Shown here one piece after another: positions 41,331 to 50,731 of a DNA stretch of 64,000 nucleotides. A model generated the notes under the pieces. That model did not search any database. It worked only from the letters and a program-made list of their open reading frames with translations, and was not told the origin of the DNA. The translations under genes were made by a program, and so were the position numbers. Position 1 is the stretch's first letter; each line of letters opens with the position of its first letter. Source of the stretch: Rhodocollybia butyracea. Lineage: Eukaryota > Basidiomycota > Agaricomycetes > Agaricales > Omphalotaceae. Where the stretch lies: NCBI GenBank assembly GCA_015501585.1, contig JADNRY010000309.1, forward strand, positions 1 to 64,000, in the 5' to 3' direction.

Positions 41331-41900
41331 AGTCGCAGCCTAGAAGGCCCGGAATGAATTGAGACGCGAGGCGATGGGTACAAGTACAAGTAAGTAAGTA
41401 AGAAGTAAGATATAATATGAAGAAAAAAGGGAGGGATAAGGGAGGGTTTTCACTTGTAACCAACTAGCAATACAGAGAGAAAAGTAAGCTGTACACTAAA
41501 TAGAGAGAAATGCACAAAACAAACCTGGCAAGACAGAGAGAAAAGTAAGCTGTGGCTCTGTCTCACTAGGTAGCTGCATGATACTGTGAGCGCGAGTCTC
41601 AGCTGAGACACGATGACTCACCTGAAATGACTTGACCACTTTCGGCCATACGAGGCGGGTCAAGTCAGTACATTTCACTTGCGACCTTACGAGGTGGAAA
41701 TGTTCAGGTGAGTGTGAAGCTGCCGCTGCAGAGGCTACCGACTTACTTGATGATTAGACTCTAGTAATCCAAGATTAAATCCGACTAATCATCCTCACAA
41801 GTTTTCAGACGCAAGAGTAGCCAAGTCGCAGCCTAGAAGGCCCGGAATGAATTGAGACGCGAGGCGATGGGTACAAGGGCTAATAGTGAGTGAGAATTAG
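41331..41900. repeat. DIRS left terminal repeat and internal complementary region
   Basis: 41331-41384 and 41826-41877 are direct copies (agtcgcagcctagaaggccc..gcgatgggtacaag). 41770-41865 is the reverse complement of the right end (46230-46307). 41449-41515 (cacttgtaaccaactagcaa) matches 46181-46225. This mix of direct and inverted pieces at one end is expected of a DIRS-type replication cycle. Confidence 0.7.
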
Positions 41901-42892
41901 ATGGTAGGAGAGCGTTGAGAGGAATTGTTTGCAAGTAACATTGCATGTAACAAAGTAGGGTGCTTCCGAACGTAGATGTGAAAGGTGTCTGAAGCCCAAC
42001 GACTGGAACTTTGGATGATATTAGGAGGAGCACCGTCCTCAGCCAATGCTGTGGCACCACCTGCGCGCATTGATTGGCCAGCGATGTTAGTGTCAGGGAA
42101 AAAACGGCGTAATCGACGAATGAACCAATCACGAGTCGGTAAGGAGCCATTGCTGCAAACCCACAGGTAGGGATTCAAAGGGAACTTCTCATCCCTAGAT
42201 TGAATGTATGTTCGGAAGAATGTGAGAGCAGTTTGATTATCGATGAGAATTTTACTGCCTTCAAAAAGTGGATCTGCTTTGTGTCCAGGAAGAATGAACT
42301 CATAGTGTGAAGAATTCACTTTTGCAGTTAAGCGGCGAACATACTTCCTAGGATTGCGAAGGACAGGATTATTGTGCATTGTCATTTCACCTAAACGCAG
42401 AAGTGCAAAAAATCCTGTGAACAACATGATGATCCAAAGAATGTCATCATGAGATGGAGAAGGTGGTAGGTTACTGACCGCATCCTTCAACTGGGAGCGT
42501 GAAAGTGGATGTTTCCTCTTAATCTCGTGACTCCAAAGACGTTTGCAACCTTTGAGAGTTTTGGAGACAAGTGGAGACTTGCAAATGCTACGCACTTCCG
42601 GCCAATGGTCTTCGAGCTGGTTACAAATGCCAGAGAGGTAAGAATCAACGGAGCGAGGGTCAATATGACGGGACATGAAAACGACATAGAAACTGAAGGT
42701 GTCAATGGTAGGCTTAACACTAAAATTGTGTAAACGGCAAAACTCAATATACGAGTTTAAAGCAGAGCCGTATGTATACGCGGATGTAGAATCGATGGCA
42801 AAACCAAGAGCAATGGATCGTTCATGAACCAATCGCTCTAATGTCCAAGCAACTCGTGCAGGTTGCCTGGACCGAACATGTGAACAGATCAT
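41897..42892 (-). CDS. Tyrosine recombinase of the DIRS element
   Basis: ATG at 42892 (MICSHVRSRQPARV), about 330 residues; the frame is open upstream to 42919, touching the RT stop. The core-binding domain shows YGSALNSYIEFCRLHNF and YLSGICNQLEDHWP. The catalytic domain has FFALLRLGEMTM (first Arg), GQSMRAGGATALAEDG (second Arg; Gln stands where many tyrosine recombinases have His) and SSRWASDTFHIYVRKHP (nucleophile Tyr). It would integrate the circular cDNA by site-specific recombination. The frame is complete, so this part may still be functional. Confidence 0.85.
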   Translation of the reverse strand: MICSHVRSRQPARVAWTLERLVHERSIALGFAIDSTSAYTYGSALNSYIEFCRLHNFSVKPTIDTFSFYVVFMSRHIDPRSVDSYLSGICNQLEDHWPEVRSICKSPLVSKTLKGCKRLWSHEIKRKHPLSRSQLKDAVSNLPPSPSHDDILWIIMLFTGFFALLRLGEMTMHNNPVLRNPRKYVRRLTAKVNSSHYEFILPGHKADPLFEGSKILIDNQTALTFFRTYIQSRDEKFPLNPYLWVCSNGSLPTRDWFIRRLRRFFPDTNIAGQSMRAGGATALAEDGAPPNIIQSSSRWASDTFHIYVRKHPTLLHAMLLANNSSQRSPTI

Positions 42893-42915
42893 GATGAGGC
42901 TGCCCCCAGCGTCTC

Positions 42916-44420
42916 TCAAGGGGGTTGAAAAATGTTGATAACAAGTCCCGGAACAAGCGAGTAAGCTCGAGGAAACTCGCGACGAGAGATAGCATCAGCT
43001 ACAGTGTTGTCTTCACCTTTAATATGGGTGACCCTGAGGTCAACGTGATATTGAAGCAAAAGGTCGACAGCAGTGCAAAGAAGTGGGTTGTAAGGTGGAC
43101 TGGCTTTCATGGAATCAAAGATATCGACTGTATTATGGTTGTCCGTGAAAATGGAAAAATGAACACGCCGAGTTGGATTTACATCAGCGAGCATGGTCTG
43201 ACAAAATACATGGATGGCGGAAACAACACACAGAGCTTCAAAGAAAAAGATAAGACCTTTAGGTGAGCAGTCGACTGGTGTAGGCGAGTAGAAACCTAGC
43301 AGCAGCTCAGGAATCCAGAAGCCCATTCCTTCCAGACATGCATCACAATAAACAGTCATATCCGCTTCAGTCTCCAGATTCCAATCCATTCCTTCAAAAA
43401 GTAAAATGCCAGAGGAGCGCTCAACATGAGAGAGAAACCAGGATAGGTCTGATTTTACAGCATTGTTGAGATAGATACCAGCGTTCGGATTCAGTTTCCC
43501 TCTCATCTTGGCATAAATGTTGGAAAGGCAAGGGCGCAACAAAGGGAACACATTAAATGACCAATTAATCCAACCAGTGAGGACTTGGAATTCATGTAAG
43601 GTGCGGCGCCGAGATGGAGTGTGAATGAACTCGTGAACCCAATGAACCAAGTCCGCTTTGGCTTCAGAAGGTAGGGTAATTGTCATTGCATTAGGATCGA
43701 TAAGGAATCCAATTATTGTTAGAGTGGAACCGAAGATCTGTTTTCTCTCCTTATGAGGAATGCCGAGGAAATCCCAAAGGTAGAGAAGCTGAGTCTGTTT
43801 TTTAGGGAGGAGTTTGCTGTAAGGTTTGTAGAGCATCATGTTGTCTTCACATTCCCAGCTGTAGGCATCGTCGACGAAGTCAAAGATGAACTCGATGAGC
43901 TTAATGTAAATTGCAATCCAGATGACTAAACCAATGACTGAGAACCAATTACGAGGGGAGCCGCTACTGCCAAACGTCGCACACCCATCAACACTACGCT
44001 TGATTTCACCTCTGTATGTTCCCATCTTTAACTCATTCTTTGTAGGCAAATTAGAAGTTGTGACCTGCTTTATCTGCCACAAAGGGTGCATAGGGAGCAA
44101 TCTGTATGCCTCTGATATGTCGGACTTCCATAAAATCAACCGCTCGAAAGGATGTTCTCTACGGTAATGCAACAATGCCGGGATAAACTGCTGCATGGTG
44201 TCTAGGCGTGCACCCTTTGTCTGAATGCGGTCAATCATGGAATTTTGGGAGAATTCGCCAGCACTCTGGTTCGAAACTAGGCGGAGATTATTTGAATGAG
44301 GCTTAGGAACGGCTATAACGGGTGTGCTGTACATGCCAGGGAGAAGGTCAGGACCAAAGGTGCGTGAAAAACGGCCTTTCTGGAACTCGATATCGCGCTG
44401 ACCATTGATGAAATCCTTTC
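42916..44420 (-). CDS. Reverse transcriptase / RNase H of the DIRS element
   Basis: The open frame runs from about 44420 to a TGA at 42916; its first ATG is at 44334 (MYSTPVIAVPKPHSNNLRLV). RT motifs: VPKPHSNNLRLV, SDISEAYRLLPMHP and the polymerase active site IFDFVDDAYSWE. RNase H follows: MTVYCDACLEGMGFW (first Asp), FFEALCVVSAIHVF (Glu), FTDNHNTVDIF (Asp) and HIKGEDNTVADAISRREF. The conserved N-terminal stretch RKDFINGQRDIEFQKGRF lies upstream of the ATG and continues the end of the gag-like frame in another phase, so the two were probably once joined or are expressed by frameshifting. Confidence 0.85.
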
Positions 44421-46136
44421 GTATTCTGTAGGCGGAGGAGCCCAGGAATTGTCCCAGGTGACAGGGTACCCTGTATCAAACTTTGTATCAGCCCATGGCC
44501 AAAAACCTTCGCGCAGTCCAGTCATCACGGAATGAACAAAGGGCTGATTTGGGTGACGAGAGAGTAGCGACTCGAATCTATCGACATTGATAACTTGCAG
44601 AACTCGAAATAAATCTGGATTTTCTGCTATCGTCTTTATGACAACTTCATTCTCAAACTCGTGTGGAGGAACCCTTGGAAGAGGATCATCAATCTCCGTG
44701 AACCAGACAGTTCGACTCGCTGATGCTAATGAACCTTTCCTCCAGCCCATACCACGCATGAATTTTGGTAGAAAGCTTTGTCGGTCAACATCACACTCTG
44801 CTAGTATTTCTTCATCCTCATCTGCTGCTAACACACCTCTTGAGTAGGCTGCCGCTCCGAAACCCGACAACACTGAACCTATTGGAGCCTTTGCACCATT
44901 AATCGCACCAGCCGGCAACCTCATCCTAGCAGCAAGCTCAGGCTGAGCCACTGGTGCGCTTTGGGCACTTCGGTCCAAGGTGATCAGTGGATTGGCAGTA
45001 GATGCAGACATGTCGGTATGAGCAATCAACACGAGAGCACTGTCGGAAATTGAAGTTTTTGCACACATCATTTTGCTTCTTCTTATGCTTTCCATTTCCA
45101 ACACTAGAACTACCACTTGGATGGGAAAGGACGTAGACCCAGATGGGGAGAGGTGAGCTTCTTTGATATGACTGAACTTTTCAATTTCATGGAGGAGGAT
45201 ATCCCATCGTCCTCCAACATAGATCCGGACAGCTCGGTCATAATTGATGACAAATTCGTGAGTGGACTCATGTCTGGCTTCGAAGAGGTCATTGATATGT
45301 TTCCAGTACCTTTCAAGCTCAAGCTCTCGACCACGGAAAGCGAACTTGACAGCCTGTTCATAGACGCGCCATGCACTATTCCACTGGGTAGCTTTTTTGA
45401 TTTTGGAGATGACTTTGGGTTTCTGGAATTCAAGGTGTGTATCACCGATAACGAGGAGATCTGATTCATCTGGTTCAATAGTGAATGAACTGCTGAAGAT
45501 TTCATTGAATTCAACAAAGCCATCAAGAAGGACATTCTTCCACTGGGATCGTGGAAGTGACGGTTTACCATAGGATGTGTGGAGGTTTCGTAGAGTCGCC
45601 TTGATGTCAACAGAATAAAGCTCGATTTGTTTACGGGTTTTTTCGTGCGCAGGCGTGACAGCAAAGGAGTCAAGGAAAACCTTGGTTTCATCGTTCCAAC
45701 TGAATTTTGAAGGATCGACGCGCTTTTTCTTTGCAGGAGGTCGTTCTTCCCCTTCCTCATCACTACCTTCAGCAGGGCTTTGTCGCCTAGGACTGGGAGC
45801 AGTCTCGTTTGGCACAGATTGGTCTTGGTCACCTGTTTGCCTGGTGTCTCGCGGTTCACCACCACCAGGCTGATTCCCAGTATCTGCAGTATTGCTTCTT
45901 GCTCTAGCAGCGGCGTTCTCTCTGTCATGAGCATCCAATTGTTCAACATAGGGTTGGATGATAGAGGCATGAGGAACAATGTTACGTCTGGCGCAGATCG
46001 TCGCAACAGATACGCTGAGACTTCCAATAGCCTCGATTTTGGTAAGGTTCCCTTCAGCAAACTGTTGGACAATTCGCTCAAGTGATTCGATGTCCTCGGT
46101 AGATATGGTTTGTTGTCCATTCGACTCGTCGGGCAT
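44313..46136 (-). CDS. Gag-like protein of the DIRS element, with displaced zinc-knuckle frame
   Basis: ATG at 46136 (MPDESNGQQTISTEDIES); the frame of about 607 codons has no stop. The N-terminal third is acidic/Pro-rich with a PPAKKKRVDPSK basic patch. The middle (FSWNDETKVFLDSFAVTPAH, RYWKHINDLFEARHESTHEF) resembles the gag region of agaricomycete DIRS elements. Between about 45125 and 44940 the frame codes for an unlikely sequence, while the +2 phase encodes a CCCH motif (CKNFNFRQCSRVDCSYRH) and directly after it a C-x2-C-x4-H-x4-C zinc knuckle. After that the original frame makes sense again (FLPKFMRGMGWRKGS, VPPHEFENEVVIKTIAENPD). Near 44415 the conserved reading passes into the RT frame. 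Probably two compensating indels plus one further frame change. Confidence 0.75.
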   Translation of the reverse strand: MPDESNGQQTISTEDIESLERIVQQFAEGNLTKIEAIGSLSVSVATICARRNIVPHASIIQPYVEQLDAHDRENAAARARSNTADTGNQPGGGEPRDTRQTGDQDQSVPNETAPSPRRQSPAEGSDEEGEERPPAKKKRVDPSKFSWNDETKVFLDSFAVTPAHEKTRKQIELYSVDIKATLRNLHTSYGKPSLPRSQWKNVLLDGFVEFNEIFSSSFTIEPDESDLLVIGDTHLEFQKPKVISKIKKATQWNSAWRVYEQAVKFAFRGRELELERYWKHINDLFEARHESTHEFVINYDRAVRIYVGGRWDILLHEIEKFSHIKEAHLSPSGSTSFPIQVVVLVLEMESIRRSKMMCAKTSISDSALVLIAHTDMSASTANPLITLDRSAQSAPVAQPELAARMRLPAGAINGAKAPIGSVLSGFGAAAYSRGVLAADEDEEILAECDVDRQSFLPKFMRGMGWRKGSLASASRTVWFTEIDDPLPRVPPHEFENEVVIKTIAENPDLFRVLQVINVDRFESLLSRHPNQPFVHSVMTGLREGFWPWADTKFDTGYPVTWDNSWAPPPTEYERISSMVSAISSSRKAVFHAPLVLTFSLACTAHPL

Positions 46137-46439
46137 CACAAATGAGATATAGATGGAATTTGTATAAATTCAAAGGTGTTTTCACTTGTAACCAACTAGC
46201 AAGACAGAGAGAAAAGTAAGCTGTGGCTCCTTCGTCTCAATTCATTCCGGGCCTTCTAGGCTGCGACTTGGCTACTCTTGCGTCTGAAAACTTGCGAGGA
46301 TGATTAGATTACTTATCTTTTTCGCTCGTGATTAGTTAAAAATTTTGAGCGATATTTTTACAAGGTAACAACTGGACAATGATTGGGCAGGAACTGGACA
46401 AGAACTGGGCAGTTCGGTCATGTGATCTGCATCTGCCAG

Positions 46440-46920
46440 CATCTGTCTTAAGATGACTTTCAGTATCATACAGGATAGGTATTCATGGCAGCGCCAGTAA
46501 TTGCGCGCCATTCATCACAACGAAACTCCGAACATGGGAGAAAAAGTGTATTTTAGAATCAGGCATAGTACAACTCTTATCAACTCGGAAATCACTCAAG
46601 ATATAGAGCCGCAGACACGTCCCGCGCAATATTCTCATTGCCCAGCGAGACAAACTATCAATAGTGTCTGAAAGATCACGCAAATTCATACGCAGTCTTA
46701 CTGTAAGCCCTCTTTTGGTGAACGACCCCGACAGACAGGTATTGAGGCGATGAAACCTGGTTTGATATATGATGCGAAGAATCTTCTTGGACTTGTGTCG
46801 GCTCCGCAAAAGAATGTTATAGCTATTCGAGAAGCATACCGACCGACGTCGTTATAGGGTTTTGCCTCGTGTGGTGGCTGGCACTCCAATACATATGTGG
46901 TATCCTGTAACTTTAAGTCT
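46440..46920. other. Non-coding centre of the CACTA-like element
   Basis: The spacer between the two inverted arms. Short frames occur but show no transposase or other domain. Confidence 0.5.
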
Positions 46921-48713
46921 AGTACTGCACATCACATGACCGAACTGCCCAGTTCTTGCCCAGTTCCTGCCCAATCATTGTCCAGTGATTACCTTGTAAA
47001 AATATCGCTCGAAATTTTTAATTAATCACGAGCGAAAAAGATAACCAATTTCGTTGTCTTTTTCGGACGAAAAAGATAACAGATTACGGGCGAAATTCTT
47101 ATCGAAAAAGATAATCAATTACAATAGATTTTTCAGACGAAATTATCAAAGATTTACGGGCGAAATTCTATTTGTCTTTCAATTTATTTTTCGCACGAAA
47201 AAGAGAACCAATTTCAACCGAAATTCTTATCGAAAAAGGTAAATAATTACAGCAATAATTTCGGAAAAAATTTCGCCCGTTATTATTTGACGCTGGCGTA
47301 GTGATTGAAGCAAGCGTCAAACGGCGTCTCACGTGCCATACAATGTGTATGATTGCTCATGATCACGGTCACTTGGTTGTCTCTCGAAGACTCTTGACAC
47401 TAACCAGTCGAGGTATGGTTAGGATCACTCAGGCAGTTTCGACTGAAGATTCCGAATTATATCTGGAATACACGTGGTCAAGCGGGTAAGTAGCTTCTGT
47501 AAAGTCCGACTGACCAAATGAGCACTTCAAGATATCTCCACCCACAAACACAATCGGCCCTCCACTCCGAAATCATGCCATACTTGACCATTTCGCTATT
47601 TTTGGACATCGCTCCAAAGATATATCACTGGCTCCTTTGTTATTATCTCCAAGATATGAAACATTTCCTCACAGGGTCCGGCTTTGGAAGATGATTAATG
47701 GGGTGGCATCGATGATATCCCACTCGTCATATGCTGCTGTCAGCGAACATTGCGCTTGGCTTGTCCCCATACCTGATCGAGCACATATGGTATGGCAGAA
47801 AAAAGATTCTTATCGATGCTATGCAATATAGTATGAGCGTTCTGCTCGCGTATATTTTCTACGCATCTGGTCTGATTCTCTCAATTTTTGTACGCTACTC
47901 CGGCTTCCTAGTGTTCCTTGGTCAAGTCAAAGGCCAGTCGGAGGAGTTTAGACAGTACTGTACTGTCGTGACTATACCCGAGCTCAAACATTCATCGACA
48001 TTGAGCACGACTGCAATTTTCTCTCTAACTAAACAGTACTTCATTTTGATTTCTGGAAACGCACGGTGTCACTTACAGCCTCGACCTATGAGAATCGGTT
48101 ACCAGACGCGACAACACAATGCCGCGGTCGATTTAGCGGGTCCGGAAATTGTCCCTTGGTCAGGGAGGTAAGAAATCAAACAAGCAACTTTGACTAAGAG
48201 ATTGCAGGATTACTTAGGACTGCTCGTGAGCCCTTCCGATCGAAGTTGTGCCGTTTCTTTGAAAATCAAGAGGTATTGAATTGCTGTTCTCGATTCCGTG
48301 TTTGTTGTGCTCCCTCAATCTTTCAGAGATCGTCAGATACCAAGTAAGAAACAAGGAAACTATCAGACTGCGTTATATTCATTAACGGTGCGTCGCGTTG
48401 CGCAATCACAAATCTGGTGATGTCTGAGTCATTCTTTCTATCTTGATGACGTCCGATGGCTATTCAACTAGATACATGGATGAATGCAGAGTAGTATATG
48501 TTTTTCAATCGTCAGATTCTTTGAGCAAGGAGAGGCATAAGTAGCCGTTTAAAGAGAACATACTAATGGTCAACTTTGACATTTATTCGGTAGTTGGTGG
48601 CACTGTCAAACACGCAACGGGAGGATTCATGAAACTACATATTTGAGGAACTACGCCCAGGAAACTACCCATCCCAACATCAGATTTACTAGGGCTTGAT
48701 ATAAACAACTTTG

Positions 48714-50040
48714 CTAGTATGCTTCCATGTCCAGCAGCTTAGGTTGTTCCCATACATGCCCCTTCATAAAGTGATTCTCAAACTTCCCCATCATATTTGC
48801 CAATTTCAGACCTTTATCTGGTGGTAGTGGGAAAGGTATTGTCCCTAGAGCCTGAAACCTCTCTGTCTGGAACAAGGCTGTCGGAATCTGGGCTCCCCGA
48901 TTTGAGCCAAGTATTGGCTTTACGATGGCCAGGCCTATATCATATGAGGAATGCAAGGAAAATCGGGTTTAGGAGCGAGTACTCACATTCAGTGGTATAG
49001 AATCCCAAACACGGAGACACAGTTGTACAGCGTGGGTCCCCTCCCACGAGCTCGAAATAACGCCATAGCAGGTCTGATTCAACATGCTCTGGGTCGTAAA
49101 AACCTTCGAAGGTTATGGGGAACTGCAGATGCAGAGCCTCATTGATCGCTTTGGTGAACATGCTGCGAGTTTCATCATGGAGTTTATTCTCGCCGGTCAC
49201 TTTGTATACACCGTGGGCATCAATGAAGGTCACCGTGACGGGTTTCATAACGTAGTTTTTGCACTCATCCAAAAGGACCTTCCATTCCTTTTTCATCGCC
49301 TCTGTCTTTTTGTCGGCCTGGCTGTCTTCCGGCTGATCAGCTCGATCAGGGTAGCTCTTAACGAGTTTAAAGTGGTCTTGGGCTGCCGGGCCTGAACTAA
49401 TGCCAACATATTTCTGCCCATACGGGGTGCGCGGGTATCCCTTAACCGTATCTAGCAAAGAACATGTGAGGAAAAGAAAACCAGACACGGACAGAGTACT
49501 CACAGGAATTGCCATTGGCTATCCACCCAAAACATGCCGTCTCGATACAGGGGCCTCCGATGAGTATAAAATAAATCCACTGCCGACCGTCCGGGTCCCG
49601 TGGGACATATAAACCTCTGTATATTGATATCGAGTTTACTGCTATATCCAAGGTATTAGTAAAGATCGCTTTGGTGAGGATTCCTCGCTTGTCCCCTATG
49701 AGTCTCCTTGTTGCACTGTCAATGAGGGTTTTGGAACCTGTCTGATAATATGTGGGTATTAGATATAATATGATTACCAGTAGCAAAAGTAAGAAAATAG
49801 ACTACAAGCAGACACTTACGCGTTTTAGTTGTAAACCTGTTTTGCCGTCAATGAGGGTCACGATGATTTCGGTATTTGTCTGGCAATAACTCAGATTACA
49901 ATAGGAAAATGGGTTTTATATTCAAAACCACTTACATCCACATGATGTGGCATTTTAGTGGCCAGTGAATCCATTGGGAGAGGGCGCACGGCGGGCACGG
50001 AGCCCACCATGAGCATAAATAGAAGTAGAGCGTAGCGCAT
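48714..50040 (-). CDS. SSF2, secreted protein of an unrecognised family
   Basis: Five exons by GT..AG introns give about 360 residues. The signal peptide is MRYALLLFMLMVGSVPAVRP. Exon 2 is TNTEIIVTLIDGKTGLQLKR. Exon 3 ends with GLYVPRDPDGRQWIYF and ACFGWIANGNS. Exon 4 holds the conserved body YVGISSGPAAQDHFKLVKSY, KKEWKVLLDECKNYVMKPVT, MFTKAINEALHLQFPITFEG and GGDPRCTTVSPCLGFYTTE. Exon 5 ends FENHFMKGHVWEQPKLLDME. Conserved Cys residues (in CFGW, PRCTTVSPC and TTEC) suggest disulfides in an extracellular protein. I do not recognise a family and infer no activity. All junctions keep phase and no lesion is seen. A TATA box lies at 50128-50135. Confidence 0.7.
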
Positions 50041-50127
50041 CTTTGAGTGTGTACAGATTGACCAGTAAGCTGTATTGAGCGGGGAACTGAACTGGCAGAA
50101 CTACCGGAACGTTTCCATCCATGAGTT

Positions 50128-50135
50128 GCTTTATA
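50128..50135 (-). promoter_or_regulatory. Putative TATA box of SSF2
   Basis: TATAAAGC on the minus strand, about 90 nt upstream of the SSF2 ATG, at the same spacing as in SSF1. In SSF3 the matching place (about 52139-52147) reads CATAAAAAC, so the box seems weakened there. Confidence 0.5.
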
Positions 50136-50329
50136 AGAAGATAAGAACATTTGCACTGCATTGGTTTTCGTTGTGTTTCGCCTTGCATAGGGTTGATGAG
50201 GGTTGATGCTCGGCCCCCGTGCCCCGACGTCAGGTGTAGTACATCAGGACCGTAGATCAGGACCCTTGAAGTTGAATATGCTGTGGTAACACAGGCTCTA
50301 TTAGTTCGATAGGGTACAGCGAACTTGGT

Positions 50330-50545
50330 GGCCGTCTTTATGGGAGTCGTAGTGGCACAATTTTGAACTCATCCAGCAACGCCATTATTCGATTGTCCTT
50401 ACGAGAGCTGCGGACTTTCCGAGCATCGTAAACGTCGCTGGGAGCGTTGTGGACATGGGAGACTCTAGGCGAACTTCGGACATGGCTCGAGATGTCAGGA
50501 GGAGAGCTTTTTGCAGTTTTTGCGAGAACAGGAGTTTCTAGCCTA
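50330..50545 (-). pseudogene. Rearranged caleosin and HSBP1 5' fragments, unit B
   Basis: On the plus strand, ggccgtctttatgggag and gagcgttgtggacatggg echo the caleosin repeat domain, and gagatgtcaggaggagagct followed by tttttgcagtttttgcgaga echoes HSBP1 exon 1. The frames are broken and the ATG of HSBP1 is lost. A third, more decayed version of the chimera seen at 32330 and 52263. Confidence 0.6.
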
Positions 50546-50731
50546 GCTAGCTGTCTTTTGCGAAAAGAATACTCGTTCAGAGGGATGATAGGTCTTTTCC
50601 AGTGACATTTGTTCCATAGCTAGCACCGTCAAATATGCAATGCGAGTATTCATAGCGCTACTATACATCCTAAAATTCCCCAACCCAACATTAGATTTGC
50701 TTGGGCTATGATGTATAAAATGTATAAATAC

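Larger units (their letters stand above)
41331..46310 (-). mobile_element. DIRS-like tyrosine-recombinase retrotransposon
   Basis: Inserted in the left arm of the CACTA-like element between gataatgaaatt and acttatcttt, sequences that are contiguous in the other arm. Coding direction is leftward: gag-like, RT/RNase H, then tyrosine recombinase. There are no LTRs, integrase or protease of the usual kind. The ends are complementary: agtcgcagcctagaaggccc at 41331 is inverted near 46255. The same sequence recurs internally at 41826 together with a copy of the right end (41795-41865), which matches the internal complementary region of DIRS elements that templates circle completion. ATT borders both ends, which could be the recombination core rather than a target duplication. 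Confidence 0.85.
41075..47303. mobile_element. CACTA-like foldback element, interrupted by a DIRS retrotransposon
   Basis: Both ends read CACTACGCCAGCGTC inward and continue as inverted arms of nearly 400 bp. Left arm: 41075-41330 plus 46311-46440. Right arm: about 46920-47303. The flanking triplet ATT is present at 41072-41074 and 47304-47306. CACTA tips with a 3-bp target duplication are the hallmarks of the CACTA (En/Spm, CMC) superfamily. The arms consist of many short motifs such as gataatcaattac and cgaaattatt. Without the nested retrotransposon it would be about 1.25 kb, with a non-coding centre (46440-46920) and no transposase, hence non-autonomous. The intact SDR flank near 55125-55140 gives a related uninterrupted sequence. 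Confidence 0.82.
47485..50560. repeat. SSF duplication unit B
   Basis: Repeats the order of 29190-32450: flank with gtaaagtccgactgacca and atcccactcgtcatatgctg, then the SSF gene, its TATA region, and rearranged caleosin and HSBP1 bits (50330-50545). Copies differ by many substitutions and small indels. Confidence 0.75.

Noticed and set aside
45110..46120. A second long gag-region frame of 336 codons
   Set aside because: It is a shadow of the gag frame: its sequence has no conserved motif and it ends just before the zinc-finger segment.
46483..46889. Possible transposase remnant in the CACTA loop
   Set aside because: Short frames there show no DDE or zinc-finger motifs of CACTA transposases.
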